A stretch of 31,089 nucleotides of DNA from Anaerolineaceae bacterium. GTDB taxonomy: Bacteria > Chloroflexota > Anaerolineae > JAAYZQ01. Position 1 is the first letter of the stretch; each line of letters starts with the position of its first letter. Of the stretch, positions 25,154-31,089 are shown in pieces. The stretch covers positions 1 to 31,089 of the forward strand of contig JAAYZQ010000266.1 in assembly GCA_012514775.1 (NCBI GenBank), given 5' to 3'. Made by a program: the position numbers and the translations under genes. The notes beneath the pieces were generated by a model. It searched no databases. It saw nothing but the letters and a program-made list of their open reading frames with translations, and was not told the DNA's origin.

Positions 25154-25795
25154 TCAGGCCCGGGCTACGATCAGCCTGAACAGGCCGCCCAGGCGGCTGT
25201 CCACCCGCTCCAGGCGAAAGCCCGCACCGGCGACCATTTCCTGGGTCTGGCGATTCAGATGGCAGCGGCCGTTGACGGCGTACCAGGGCAGGTTGGCGGC
25301 GTCGGCCAGCCATGCCAGGGGCCGGACGCGAGGGCGCATGTGCTCCATGAGGAGCAGGCGGCCCCCCGGCCGGGCCAGGACGCGCCGGATCTCGGCCAGG
25401 GCGCGCCCCTGGTCCAGGACGCTGCATAACACCAGGCTGCCCACCACAGTGTCAAAGGAGCCGTCGGCAAAGGCCAGGCCCTCCACGTCCATCTGCACCA
25501 TGTCCACGCGCATGCGCCCCGGATTGCCGTTCTGGCGGGCCAGCGCGCCGGCGCGCCGGGAGGCGGCGGCCAGCATCTCGGCGCTCTCGTCGATGGCCGC
25601 CAGCCCGGCGACGGCCTGGGGGTGGTAAAAGGGCAGGTTGGCCCCGGTGCCCACGCCGATCTCTAACACGCGGCCGGCGGCGTAGGGCAGCATGGCCGCG
25701 CGCATCTCCCTCAGCCACAGGCGCTCCAGGGGTGCCATGCCCCGGTCGTAGGGCACGGCCAGGCGGTCAAAGGACGAATCGGCGGTCCCGGTCAT
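25154..25795 (-). CDS. Class I SAM-dependent methyltransferase
   Basis: 213-residue methyltransferase of the UbiE/Methyltransf_11 type. Motif I is VLEIGVGTGANLPFY (about 43-57), the acidic ribose-binding residue lies in AAIDESAEML, motif II-like is FDTVVGSLVLCSV, and LARPGGRLLLMEHMR is the post-II strand. The C-terminal region (LADAANLPWYAVNGRCHLNRQT) resembles phosphatidylethanolamine/ubiquinone-type small methyltransferases, but the substrate cannot be assigned. ATG 25795 overlaps the preceding small gene by 29 bp and a GGGGTGG element precedes it. It is the middle gene of a three-gene leftward operon driven from about 26048. Confidence 0.85.
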   Translation of the reverse strand: MTGTADSSFDRLAVPYDRGMAPLERLWLREMRAAMLPYAAGRVLEIGVGTGANLPFYHPQAVAGLAAIDESAEMLAAASRRAGALARQNGNPGRMRVDMVQMDVEGLAFADGSFDTVVGSLVLCSVLDQGRALAEIRRVLARPGGRLLLMEHMRPRVRPLAWLADAANLPWYAVNGRCHLNRQTQEMVAGAGFRLERVDSRLGGLFRLIVARA

Positions 25796-25940
25796 CGTCC
25801 ACCCCGCCCTGTGCCCGCTCCAGCTCTTCTTCCATCTCCTCCAGCTCGATCATCATGGCCGGCGGCACGGAATGCTTTGGAAAGCGCGCCTTGAGCTGCG
25901 CGATGGCCTCTTTCAACTGCTCGATCCTCTGGTCCTGCAC
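25767..25940 (-). CDS. Small coiled-coil protein of unknown function
   Basis: 57-residue acidic/helical protein: QRIEQLKEAIAQLKARFP, then KHSVPPAMMIELEEMEEELERA. The SVPPAMM hinge between two helices recurs in small uncharacterised proteins of several phyla. GTG 25940 is chosen for the AGGA site 8 bp upstream. ATG 25967 gives nine more residues but has no visible ribosome-binding site. It overlaps the methyltransferase gene by 29 bp and is the first gene after the leftward promoter at 26055-26083. No function can be given. Confidence 0.6.
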   Translation of the reverse strand: MQDQRIEQLKEAIAQLKARFPKHSVPPAMMIELEEMEEELERAQGGVDDDRDRRFVL

Positions 25941-25987
25941 GACTCTCTTCCTTTCCCCGTTTCCCATTGCTCTGGCGGCCCGCAAAT

Positions 25988-26016
25988 TTGACAGGTCACC
26001 GGCTCTTTGCTATACT
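25988..26016 (+). promoter_or_regulatory. Promoter of the thioredoxin-like/FmdB genes
   Basis: TTGACA at 25988-25993, 17 bp, TATACT at 26011-26016; start expected near 26023, immediately over the CsoR/CstR-like operator. Confidence 0.78.
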
Positions 26017-26023
26017 TGCGCAT

Positions 26024-26040
26024 ATACCCCTACTGGGTAT
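26024..26040. promoter_or_regulatory. CsoR/CstR-like operator (ATACCC-N5-GGGTAT)
   Basis: ATACCC-CTACT-GGGTAT is an exact 6-bp inverted repeat whose form matches operators of the CsoR/RcnR/CstR (DUF156) repressors that sense Cu(I) or persulfide. It sits on the predicted rightward start site and just downstream of the leftward start (about 26048), so one repressor could shut both. No DUF156 gene is in the window. Confidence 0.55.
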
Positions 26041-26054
26041 GCTGTGCGGAGGGA

Positions 26055-26083
26055 ATGATAGCATGGCAGCCGTCTTTTGTCAA
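26055..26083 (-). promoter_or_regulatory. Promoter of the leftward coiled-coil/methyltransferase operon
   Basis: On the leftward strand TTGACA (26083-26078), 17 bp, TATCAT (26060-26055). It is divergent from the thioredoxin-like promoter, with the palindromic operator between the two. Confidence 0.72.
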
Positions 26084-26201
26084 AACGGGCGGCTAACGAA
26101 TTTCGCACACAGGATGCGAACAGGCAAACCGTGATTTGTGACTTCGTGGCAATGGTGGGGCGTATGAGCAGACGTGTAAAATGGGCACGGGGAGAACGAC
26201 G

Positions 26202-26639
26202 ATGACCTTGAACAGGGTGGCTGGCGGCGCGCTGCGCCTCCTGCGCGAGAATTGGCTCTTTTTGCTCATCATCGGCGCCCTGGGGATCGCCTTGTTGGCG
26301 CTGCGCACGCCCGGCAGCGACGTATCGTCGCTGGAAGAGGTGGAGACGATCCTCACCGGCGGGCAGCCGACGGTCGTGGAGTTCTACTCCAACACCTGAA
26401 GCGCTTGCCTCCTGGCAAAGCCTGTCGTGGACAGGCTCGAAGCAGACCTGGAGGGGCAGGGCCACGTCCTGCGCCTGAGCGCGTTCAGCACCGTCGGCCG
26501 CCAGCTTGCCGGCCGCTTTGGCGTGCGGGGGGTGCCCACCTTCTTGCTCTTTGACGGCGCCGGCAACATGGTCCATTCCCAGGTGGGCCGCCTGGACGCC
26601 AACCGGATGAAAGCTGAAATCGAGTTGATGGAGAGGTGA
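26202..26639 (+). CDS. Membrane-anchored thioredoxin-like protein, candidate selenoprotein (TGA at 26397)
   Basis: Read through one in-frame TGA, this is a 145-residue thioredoxin-fold protein. It has a membrane helix at about 18-35, then VVEFYSNT, TGA at codon 66, SAC with C69, KPVVDRLE, and the cis-proline loop GVPTFLLFDG near 112-121. Homologous proteins carry CxxC here, so TGA stands exactly where the first redox cysteine belongs (U-S-A-C). The frame continues cleanly for 79 codons with all family features, and a hairpin follows the TGA. This suggests selenocysteine rather than decay. ATG 26202 has GGAG at 7 bp. FmdB follows 4 bp after the stop. Expected role: thiol/disulfide or persulfide reduction at the membrane. 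If selenocysteine is not made, it is a pseudogene with a nonsense mutation. Confidence 0.75.
26405..26443 (+). promoter_or_regulatory. Candidate bacterial SECIS element
   Basis: Downstream of the TGA, AGCCTGTC-GTG-GACAGGCT (26419-26437) forms a perfect 8-bp hairpin. Its triloop GUG starts 27 nt after the TGA, within the usual 16-37 nt window, and has G first, as bacterial SECIS loops require. GCTT at 26403-26406 can pair with AAGC at 26440-26443 as a lower helix. A second small hairpin TTGCC-TCCT-GGCAA (26405-26418) competes. SelB binding is inferred. Confidence 0.6.
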
Positions 26640-26643
26640 GAAC

Positions 26644-26856
26644 GTGCCGATTTACGAGTACAGTTGCCAGGACTGTGAGGCGCAATTCGAGAAGTTTGTT
26701 CGCTCGATGACGTCGGAGATAGAGATCAAGTGCCCCCAATGCGGCGGCACGCACGTGAAAAAGGGCTGGTCGCTCTTTGGCACGGGCTCTGCCAACGGCG
26801 GACTGGCGTCCCTTTCGGCCTCGGCCGCCAGTTGCGGCCCCACGGGCAGCACCTGA
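26644..26856 (+). CDS. FmdB-family zinc ribbon protein
   Basis: 70-residue FmdB/CxxC_CXXC_SSSS putative regulatory protein. It starts MPIYEYSCQDCEAQFE with C8 and C11, then CPQCGG with C30 and C33, which together bind one zinc. The tail is Gly/Ser/Ala-rich with a further Cys (SCGPTGST), as usual for the family. GTG 26644 has GGAGAGG upstream, and it lies 4 bp after the thioredoxin-like stop, so the two are co-transcribed. The biochemical role of the family is not established; members often sit near redox or C1 genes. Confidence 0.85.
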   Translation: MPIYEYSCQDCEAQFEKFVRSMTSEIEIKCPQCGGTHVKKGWSLFGTGSANGGLASLSASAASCGPTGST

Positions 26857-26904
26857 GGAATCCCACGCTGAGAGCCGTGGGCTCTCGTTCATAGACATAA
26901 CACA

Positions 26905-26925
26905 GGGGGCGGTTTCCCCGCCCCC
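26905..26925 (+). repeat. GC-only hairpin downstream of fmdB
   Basis: GGGGGCGG-TTTCC-CCGCCCCC, a perfect 8-bp stem without a following T-run. A smaller stem AGAGCC-GTG-GGCTCT lies just before it at 26871-26885. Confidence 0.6.
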
Positions 26926-26930
26926 CCTCC

Positions 26931-26974
26931 AGCCCCTCCGGCGAGGACAGGCGACCCGTCGAGGCGGGGCTTTT
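26931..26974 (+). terminator. Possible terminator of the thioredoxin-like/fmdB transcript
   Basis: AGCCCC at 26931-26936 can pair with GGGGCT at 26966-26971, which runs into TTTT. The loop is long (29 nt), so this is a weak call. Confidence 0.35.
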
Positions 26975-27000
26975 CTGGGCTCCCGCAGCTTCTCTGTTGG

Positions 27001-27029
27001 TTGACAGTAGCAGTCGAGCATGGTATAAT
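27001..27029 (+). promoter_or_regulatory. Consensus promoter of the MerR-family gene
   Basis: TTGACA at 27001-27006, 17 bp, TATAAT at 27024-27029; start near 27036, about 32 nt before the gene. Confidence 0.88.
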
Positions 27030-27067
27030 CCACCCAGTGAAGTTCGTCGCCAGAACAGGAGCAATGC

Positions 27068-27508
27068 ATGCTGGACAGTGGACGCCCAGTTTATACGATA
27101 GGTACAGCCGCGGAAATCCTCCAGGTTCACCCGCGGACGCTGAGACTTTACGAGGATGGAGGTCTCCTTCGTCCTGCCCGGAAGAACAATCGGCGGTTTT
27201 ACTCGGCCAAAGACCTGCAGTGGATTTCGTGTATCCGCTACCTGATCCACGAAAAGGGCCTGAACCAGGAAGGCCTTCGCCGGCTGCTGGCTCACATCCC
27301 CTGCTGGGAGATCAACGGCTGCTGTGAAGAAGCGCGGGCCAAGTGCCCGGCCGCCAGCGATCAAATCCGGCCGTGCTGGGCCTTGCCCTGCATCGACGGC
27401 CGCAACGGCCGCCAGTGCTTTGAATGCAACGCCTATCTCCGCGCCGCGGACTATGTTCTGGACGAGCGGGAGAAGCAGGAGGCCATCTCGTACATAGCCC
27501 CCGAGTGA
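27068..27508 (+). CDS. Cysteine-rich MerR-family regulator
   Basis: 146-residue regulator. The N-terminal MerR/HspR winged helix (about 8-78) has YTIGTAAEILQVHPRTLRLYE and GLLRPARKNNRRFYS. The C-terminal half has nine cysteines in the whole protein, eight of them after residue 78 (C79, C85, C86, C93, C103, C108, C117, C120), arranged as two CW modules (CWEINGC and CWALPC). This suggests metal or Fe-S binding and a redox- or metal-sensing role rather than small-molecule sensing. ATG 27068 has AGGAG at 6 bp. It is a single-gene unit with a consensus promoter and strong terminator. It could control the neighbouring thioredoxin-like genes, but nothing in the sequence proves this. Confidence 0.87.
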   Translation: MLDSGRPVYTIGTAAEILQVHPRTLRLYEDGGLLRPARKNNRRFYSAKDLQWISCIRYLIHEKGLNQEGLRRLLAHIPCWEINGCCEEARAKCPAASDQIRPCWALPCIDGRNGRQCFECNAYLRAADYVLDEREKQEAISYIAPE

Positions 27509-27587
27509 GCAGCTCCCGGCTAGCGGAGCAGCTCGACTACCAGCCGGGGGGCCTCCCGTCACCAGGCTCCTGCTCCACGCCGACCTG

Positions 27588-27621
27588 ACCGGCACCTCGC
27601 TTTGCAGAGGGCCGGTTTTTT
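27588..27621 (+). terminator. Rho-independent terminator after the MerR gene
   Basis: ACCGGC-(A)-CCTC pairs with GAGG-GCCGGT around the loop GCTTTGCA, followed by six T. A clear terminator for the rightward strand only. Confidence 0.88.
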
Positions 27622-27636
27622 GTTGCGCCTCCGCCA

Positions 27637-28044
27637 CTACCTGGAATCGGGCGGCAGCGTCCGGCGCTCCTGCTGGCGCTGTACGTACCAGACCGGGAAC
27701 ATGGCGACAAATCCGAACAACACGGCGACCAGGATCAGGCAGCTCAGCCCGACACAGATCCCCCGCCATGCCTCCTCGGTGTCCTCTGCGCTGGCGGCCG
27801 GCTCGGGAGCGGGTGTTTCCGCCTGCTGCCCGGGCTCGGGGGAGCCGGGCTGCACCTGGCCCTGCGCGGCCAAAAGGATGACCGGCGGGGTCGAGGCGGC
27901 GAACATCGTGCCCGCGGGAGCCAGCAGGGCCAGCAGAACGGGGAGAATGAGCGCCATGCGTGCCCGTGCGGCCCACCTCGTGCCTGGCGCGACGCGCGCC
28001 TTCGCGTGGGATCTCTCCAGGGGCCGGTACTTCTTGGCTTCCAT
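27637..28044 (-). CDS. Small membrane protein of unknown function
   Basis: 135-residue protein with a basic N-terminus, a hydrophobic segment at about 30-52 (MALILPVLLALLAPAGTMFA, possibly a cleaved signal), a Pro/Glu/Ala-rich loop (about 63-88) and a second membrane helix at about 95-118 ending in WYVQRQQERR. ATG 28044 has GAGG at 9 bp. An internal ATG at 27958 would begin at the hydrophobic segment but has no site. No family recognised. It has a candidate promoter at 28081-28109 and no gene partner. Confidence 0.65.
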   Translation of the reverse strand: MEAKKYRPLERSHAKARVAPGTRWAARARMALILPVLLALLAPAGTMFAASTPPVILLAAQGQVQPGSPEPGQQAETPAPEPAASAEDTEEAWRGICVGLSCLILVAVLFGFVAMFPVWYVQRQQERRTLPPDSR

Positions 28045-28080
28045 CCGCGATTCCCTCTCTCCCTGGTGTCAACTGACCCG

Positions 28081-28109
28081 ATTCTATCACGGCCGGGGGA
28101 ATCAGGCAA
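28081..28109 (-). promoter_or_regulatory. Candidate promoter of the small membrane protein gene
   Basis: Leftward TTGCCT (28109-28104), 17 bp, TAGAAT (28086-28081); -35 is 4/6 and -10 is 5/6 to consensus. Confidence 0.5.
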
Positions 28110-28167
28110 GTGGGGCGCTCCGGCCGCCGCGGCAGGGGGAGCCCCATCCCGATTCCGCTCTGCCCAT

Positions 28168-28196
28168 TTGACAATCCGCACGCTTGGGTCTACAAT
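28168..28196 (+). promoter_or_regulatory. Promoter of the GHMP kinase operon
   Basis: TTGACA at 28168-28173, 17 bp, TACAAT at 28191-28196; start near 28203 and a leader of about 43 nt. Confidence 0.82.
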
Positions 28197-28245
28197 ACGC
28201 AGCGTCCCACCTGGTCCCCGAGTGAGGACCTTCAAGGAGGAGCCC

Positions 28246-29400
28246 ATGGGGTACAAGTTGAGCATTCCTGCTCGCATCAACATCCTTGGTAACCCTTCCG
28301 ATGCCAACGAAGGCGACTTTGCCACCATCTCGGCCGCCGTCGACGTCCGCGCCGGGGCCTTTATAGAGCCCGACAGCGCCCTGGTGCTCGAGGCGCTGGA
28401 GCGCGAGGACGGCGGCTTTCGCACGGTTCTCAGCCTGGAGTTCACCCGCAAACAGGTGCCCTTGCCCTACGACGAGCATCTCGACCTGCTGAAGGGCGGC
28501 GTGAATCGCCTCCATGCCTACAGCGCCGAGTTTCGGGTCAAGTTTGCCCAGCGGGGCGTGCGCATCTCGACCTGGACCGACGTGCCGCGCCAGAGCGGGC
28601 TGGGCGGATCGTCCCTGTTTGTGCTGCTGACGTTGGCCGGCCTGCGCGAGTTCTACGACCTGGACCGTCAGGTACACAACGACTATGTGCTCTCGGAGCT
28701 GACGCAGCGGGTCGAAGCCCGCGAGCTGGGCATCACCTGCGGCTTTGCCGATCGCTACGCGCCCCTCTTTGGCGGCATCGCCTACATCGACTACCGGGGC
28801 AAGCTGCAACACAGCGAGCTGCACGACGAGCCGTACGCCACCTACGAGCGGCTGGACCCCTGGATCGAGGATCTGCCGCTGGTGGCCATCTCGACCGGCA
28901 TCGAGCGGGACTCGGGCGACGTCCACGGCCGGATGCGCCCCCGCTACCTGGAGGAGCACGCGGAGTGGGTCAAGCGGGGTGGGGAACCGCCGCCCATGGT
29001 GCGCTTTATGCAGGGGGCCTGGGAGACGGCCTGGCGGGGCAAGATCGCCCTCATGGTGGGCGACCTGGAAGGCTTTGGCGACCTCATGAACCAGAACCAC
29101 CGCCTGGTGAACGAGATGATGGCCTACTGCTGTTTCGAGGATGGCGCGGGCTGGGCCAACAACCTGCTAATCGATACGGCGCTCCAGGGTGGGGCGCTGG
29201 GCGCCAAGCTCACGGGAGCGGGCGGCGGGGGGTCGGTCTTTGCCCTCACCCGGCCGGGGCAAGAGGGCCGGCTGATGGAGCGCTGGCGCCAGGTGGCGGC
29301 CGAGAGCGGCCTGGATTCGGCGCGCATCTACCGGCCGCACGTTGCCCACCGGGGCCTGGTGGTCACCGGCCCGCGGGAGCAGTCCAGCGAGGGGGTTTGA
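28246..29400 (+). CDS. GHMP-family sugar kinase (glucuronokinase-like)
   Basis: 384-residue GHMP kinase, expected to phosphorylate the C1 hydroxyl of a sugar or uronic acid. Motif 1 is PARINILGNPSDANEGD (residues 8-24); motif 2, the phosphate-binding loop, is VPRQSGLGGSS (113-123); motif 3 is LTGAGGGGSVFAL near 322-334. The NPSD pattern is shared with glucuronokinase-like and heptose-kinase-like members rather than galactokinase. ATG 28246 has AGGAGG at 5 bp. It is followed after one base by a sugar-1-phosphate nucleotidyltransferase, so the two together should activate a free sugar to an NDP-sugar in two steps (salvage). The sugar is not determined. Confidence 0.85.
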   Translation: MGYKLSIPARINILGNPSDANEGDFATISAAVDVRAGAFIEPDSALVLEALEREDGGFRTVLSLEFTRKQVPLPYDEHLDLLKGGVNRLHAYSAEFRVKFAQRGVRISTWTDVPRQSGLGGSSLFVLLTLAGLREFYDLDRQVHNDYVLSELTQRVEARELGITCGFADRYAPLFGGIAYIDYRGKLQHSELHDEPYATYERLDPWIEDLPLVAISTGIERDSGDVHGRMRPRYLEEHAEWVKRGGEPPPMVRFMQGAWETAWRGKIALMVGDLEGFGDLMNQNHRLVNEMMAYCCFEDGAGWANNLLIDTALQGGALGAKLTGAGGGGSVFALTRPGQEGRLMERWRQVAAESGLDSARIYRPHVAHRGLVVTGPREQSSEGV

Positions 29401-29401
29401 G

Positions 29402-30355
29402 ATGCAAGGTATTATCCTGGCTGCCGGCCACGGCTCGCGGCTGCAGCCTATCACGCTGACCCGCTCCAAGGCGATGGTGCCCATCCTGGGCAAGCCCATC
29501 GTCGAGCGGGTGATGGAGCACTTGCTCTGCAACGGCGTGGACGACCTGATCCTGGTGGTCAGCCCCAATGACCGCCACATCACGCGCTACTTTCGCCGCG
29601 AGTCGCGCATCGAGGCCGACGTGCGCTTTGCCTACCAGCCCGAGCGCCTGGGCATGGCCAACGCCCTCGTGGGCGCCGCGCCGCTGATCAACGACGATTT
29701 CGTCCTCTCGGCCTGCGACAACCTGATCTCCGAGGAATACGTCGGCCAGATGCTGGCGGCCTGGAAGGGCGAGCCGCGGCCCAACGGCATCCTGACGCTC
29801 ATGCCCGTGGAGCCGGAACGGCTGGGCAACGTGGGCATCGTGGAGCTGGATGGGCAATGGGTGAGGCGCATCGTGGAAAAGCCGTCGCCCGCAGAGGCGC
29901 CCTCCAACATCTCCAGCCTGCCCCTGTACTGCTTCTCCCGGGGCTTCCTGGACTATTTGCCGCGGGTGCCCCTCTCGGCCCGGGGCGAGTACGAGCTGCA
30001 GGACGCCATCCAGATGCTCATCGAGGAGGAGGGGCACGTGCGGGGCATGCTGGTGGACGAGCGGCTGACCCTCACCAGCCCGGCCGACCTGCTGGCCATC
30101 AACCGCCACTATCTGCTCATGGGCAACAATCAGCCCCAGTTGGCGCCCCACACGGTGGGCTGCAACACGCGCCTCATCACGCCGCTGCGCATCGAAGGGG
30201 GCACGATCATCGGCGAGAATTGCACCATCGGCCCCAACGTCTACGTGGAGCGGGATTGCCGCATCGGCGACGACGTCACCATCAGCAACGCAGTCATCCT
30301 CCGGGAATCCGCCGTCCCCGACGGGGCGGTCGTGGAAAACCAGGTGGTTTCGTAA
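29402..30355 (+). CDS. Sugar-1-phosphate nucleotidyltransferase with left-handed beta-helix tail
   Basis: 317-residue NDP-sugar pyrophosphorylase-type enzyme. The N-terminal Rossmann signature is ILAAGHGSRLQPITLTRSKAMVPILGKP-like (residues 5-32; key residues G9, G11, R13, K23, K31). Central ACDN holds the metal-binding Asp, and VEKPSP is the usual sugar-binding segment. The C-terminal third (about 240-317) has hexapeptide repeats (GGTIIGENCTIGPNVYVE), forming an oligomerisation helix. It should couple UTP or dTTP to the sugar-1-phosphate from the preceding GHMP kinase, from which it is separated by one base. RmlA, GalU or GlmU-like specificity cannot be resolved. Confidence 0.88.
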   Translation: MQGIILAAGHGSRLQPITLTRSKAMVPILGKPIVERVMEHLLCNGVDDLILVVSPNDRHITRYFRRESRIEADVRFAYQPERLGMANALVGAAPLINDDFVLSACDNLISEEYVGQMLAAWKGEPRPNGILTLMPVEPERLGNVGIVELDGQWVRRIVEKPSPAEAPSNISSLPLYCFSRGFLDYLPRVPLSARGEYELQDAIQMLIEEEGHVRGMLVDERLTLTSPADLLAINRHYLLMGNNQPQLAPHTVGCNTRLITPLRIEGGTIIGENCTIGPNVYVERDCRIGDDVTISNAVILRESAVPDGAVVENQVVS

Positions 30356-30368
30356 AAGGAGAAGCCCC

Positions 30369-31089
30369 ATGTCACTTCACCCTGCCCAGGACGTTGCTTA
30401 CGAAGAAGCGCTCTACCGGCGCATGGACGCCATGCTCTTCGAACTGATGGAGAGGAATCCCACGGGGGCGACCCAGATGGGCGACCACCGCTGGGACGAC
30501 CGCCTCGCGGACCGCAGCGCCGAGGCCCTGGACGAGGAATACCAGGGGCTGCAGGCCATGCTGGCCGAGCTCCAGGACGTCGACGGCGACCGGCTGGGGC
30601 TCGATGCCCAGATCGACCGCCAGTTGTTCATGCACCTGCTGGGCATGTTCGCGCGCGACTTCCAGGAGGTCAAGAGCCACGAGCGTAACCCGGGCGGCTA
30701 CCTGGACGAGGCAGTGGGCGGCGCGATGCTGCTTATCATGCTCGAGTTCGCTCCCCTGGCCGACCGGCTGCGCTCCGCCCTGGGCCGGGTGCGGCAGGTG
30801 CCCCGCGTCCTGGCGCAGGCCCGGGCCAACATCGTGCCCGAGGCGGTGCCGCCGGTGTGGGCCGAGGTGGCCCTGGAGCAGGCCGAGGGAGCGGGCGCCC
30901 TCTTTGCGGCGCTGCTGCCCGCCATGGCCGCCGAGGCGGCACCGGACCTTCAGGAGGACCTGGCCCAGGCGGGCCAGGTGGCGGCCGGCGCCCTTGCCGG
31001 GTACGCGGCCTACCTGCGGGACCAGGTGCTGCCCGTGGCCGCCGGCGATTTCGCCGTGGGGCGCCAGGGCTTTGACGCCCGGCTCCGCG
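30369..31089 (+). CDS. DUF885-family protein (5' part)
   Basis: 240 residues are visible; the frame remains open at the window end. It belongs to the DUF885 family (normally about 550-600 residues), often annotated as putative metallo-carboxypeptidase-like: early ELMERNPTGATQMGDHRWDDRL, then helix-rich sequence, VWAEVALEQAEGAGALF, and YLRDQVLPVAAGDFAVG, which leads to the family core. The expected HExxH-like site lies beyond the window. ATG 30369 has AAGGAG 7 bp upstream and lies 13 bp after the nucleotidyltransferase, so it is probably in the same operon. Function unproven. Confidence 0.8.
   Translation, partial: MSLHPAQDVAYEEALYRRMDAMLFELMERNPTGATQMGDHRWDDRLADRSAEALDEEYQGLQAMLAELQDVDGDRLGLDAQIDRQLFMHLLGMFARDFQEVKSHERNPGGYLDEAVGGAMLLIMLEFAPLADRLRSALGRVRQVPRVLAQARANIVPEAVPPVWAEVALEQAEGAGALFAALLPAMAAEAAPDLQEDLAQAGQVAAGALAGYAAYLRDQVLPVAAGDFAVGRQGFDARLR

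Noticed and set aside
26064..26132. A 22-codon ORF after GGAGGG upstream of the thioredoxin-like gene
   Set aside because: Too short, no similarity, and lies over the leftward promoter; a leader peptide cannot be supported.
26202..26639. Two separate small genes or a frameshift at the thioredoxin-like locus
   Set aside because: Both halves are in the same frame with a single TGA between them, and the family fold needs both. The second half's possible GTG start at 26427 has no ribosome-binding site.

Overview
The window is GC-rich, densely coded, genome-type DNA with no rRNA, tRNA, CRISPR array or transposase. Gene content points to a Chloroflexota bacterium (Anaerolineae/Caldilineae-like): a lipoprotein-type solute-binding protein, CHAT/STAND/WD40 and FHA proteins with Pro/Thr-rich linkers, and characteristic nested palindromic repeats. 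That assignment is inference from style and family content. Most promoters I can see are TTGACA-17-TATAAT-like with exactly 17 bp spacing.

Region 1 (1-16399) reads as one divergent catabolic locus for ectoine or a close relative. The leftward arm holds a FadR/GntR regulator, an EhuBCDA-type ABC importer, a class III (diaminobutyrate-type) aminotransferase, aspartate-semialdehyde dehydrogenase, aspartokinase, a EutA-like Asp/Glu-racemase-fold protein, and a fumarate reductase-like flavoprotein with its iron-sulfur partner, which is cut by the window start. The rightward arm holds an MttB-family methyltransferase, two tandem DoeA/EutD-like M24 ectoine hydrolases and a DoeB/EutE-like N-acetyl-diaminobutyrate deacetylase. 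The classical path is ectoine to N-acetyl-diaminobutyrate to diaminobutyrate to aspartate semialdehyde to aspartate. Here the usual last enzyme (DoeC aldehyde dehydrogenase) is not in the window. Asd and aspartokinase sit there instead, and running backwards they would make ATP. I flag this as the main metabolic hypothesis. Divergent promoters with candidate FadR-type operators lie between the two arms.

Region 2 (16541-23437) is a tightly coupled trio: a CHAT protease fused to a degenerate SIR2-like domain, a membrane-anchored STAND NTPase with 14 WD40 repeats, and a transmembrane FHA protein. It looks like a signal-activated conflict, cell-death or signalling module.

Region 3 (23466-28044) holds small units: a triple-S1 RNA-binding protein with a consensus promoter and terminator; a leftward operon (coiled-coil protein, SAM methyltransferase, conserved unknown); and, divergent from it across a CsoR/CstR-like operator, a membrane-anchored thioredoxin-like gene whose CxxC first cysteine is an in-frame TGA followed by a strong hairpin. 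This is a candidate selenoprotein. An FmdB zinc ribbon, a cysteine-rich MerR regulator and a small membrane protein follow.

Region 4 (28168-31089) starts a rightward operon: a GHMP sugar kinase, a sugar-1-phosphate nucleotidyltransferase and the start of a DUF885 protein. No gene-free stretch exceeds about 260 bases.
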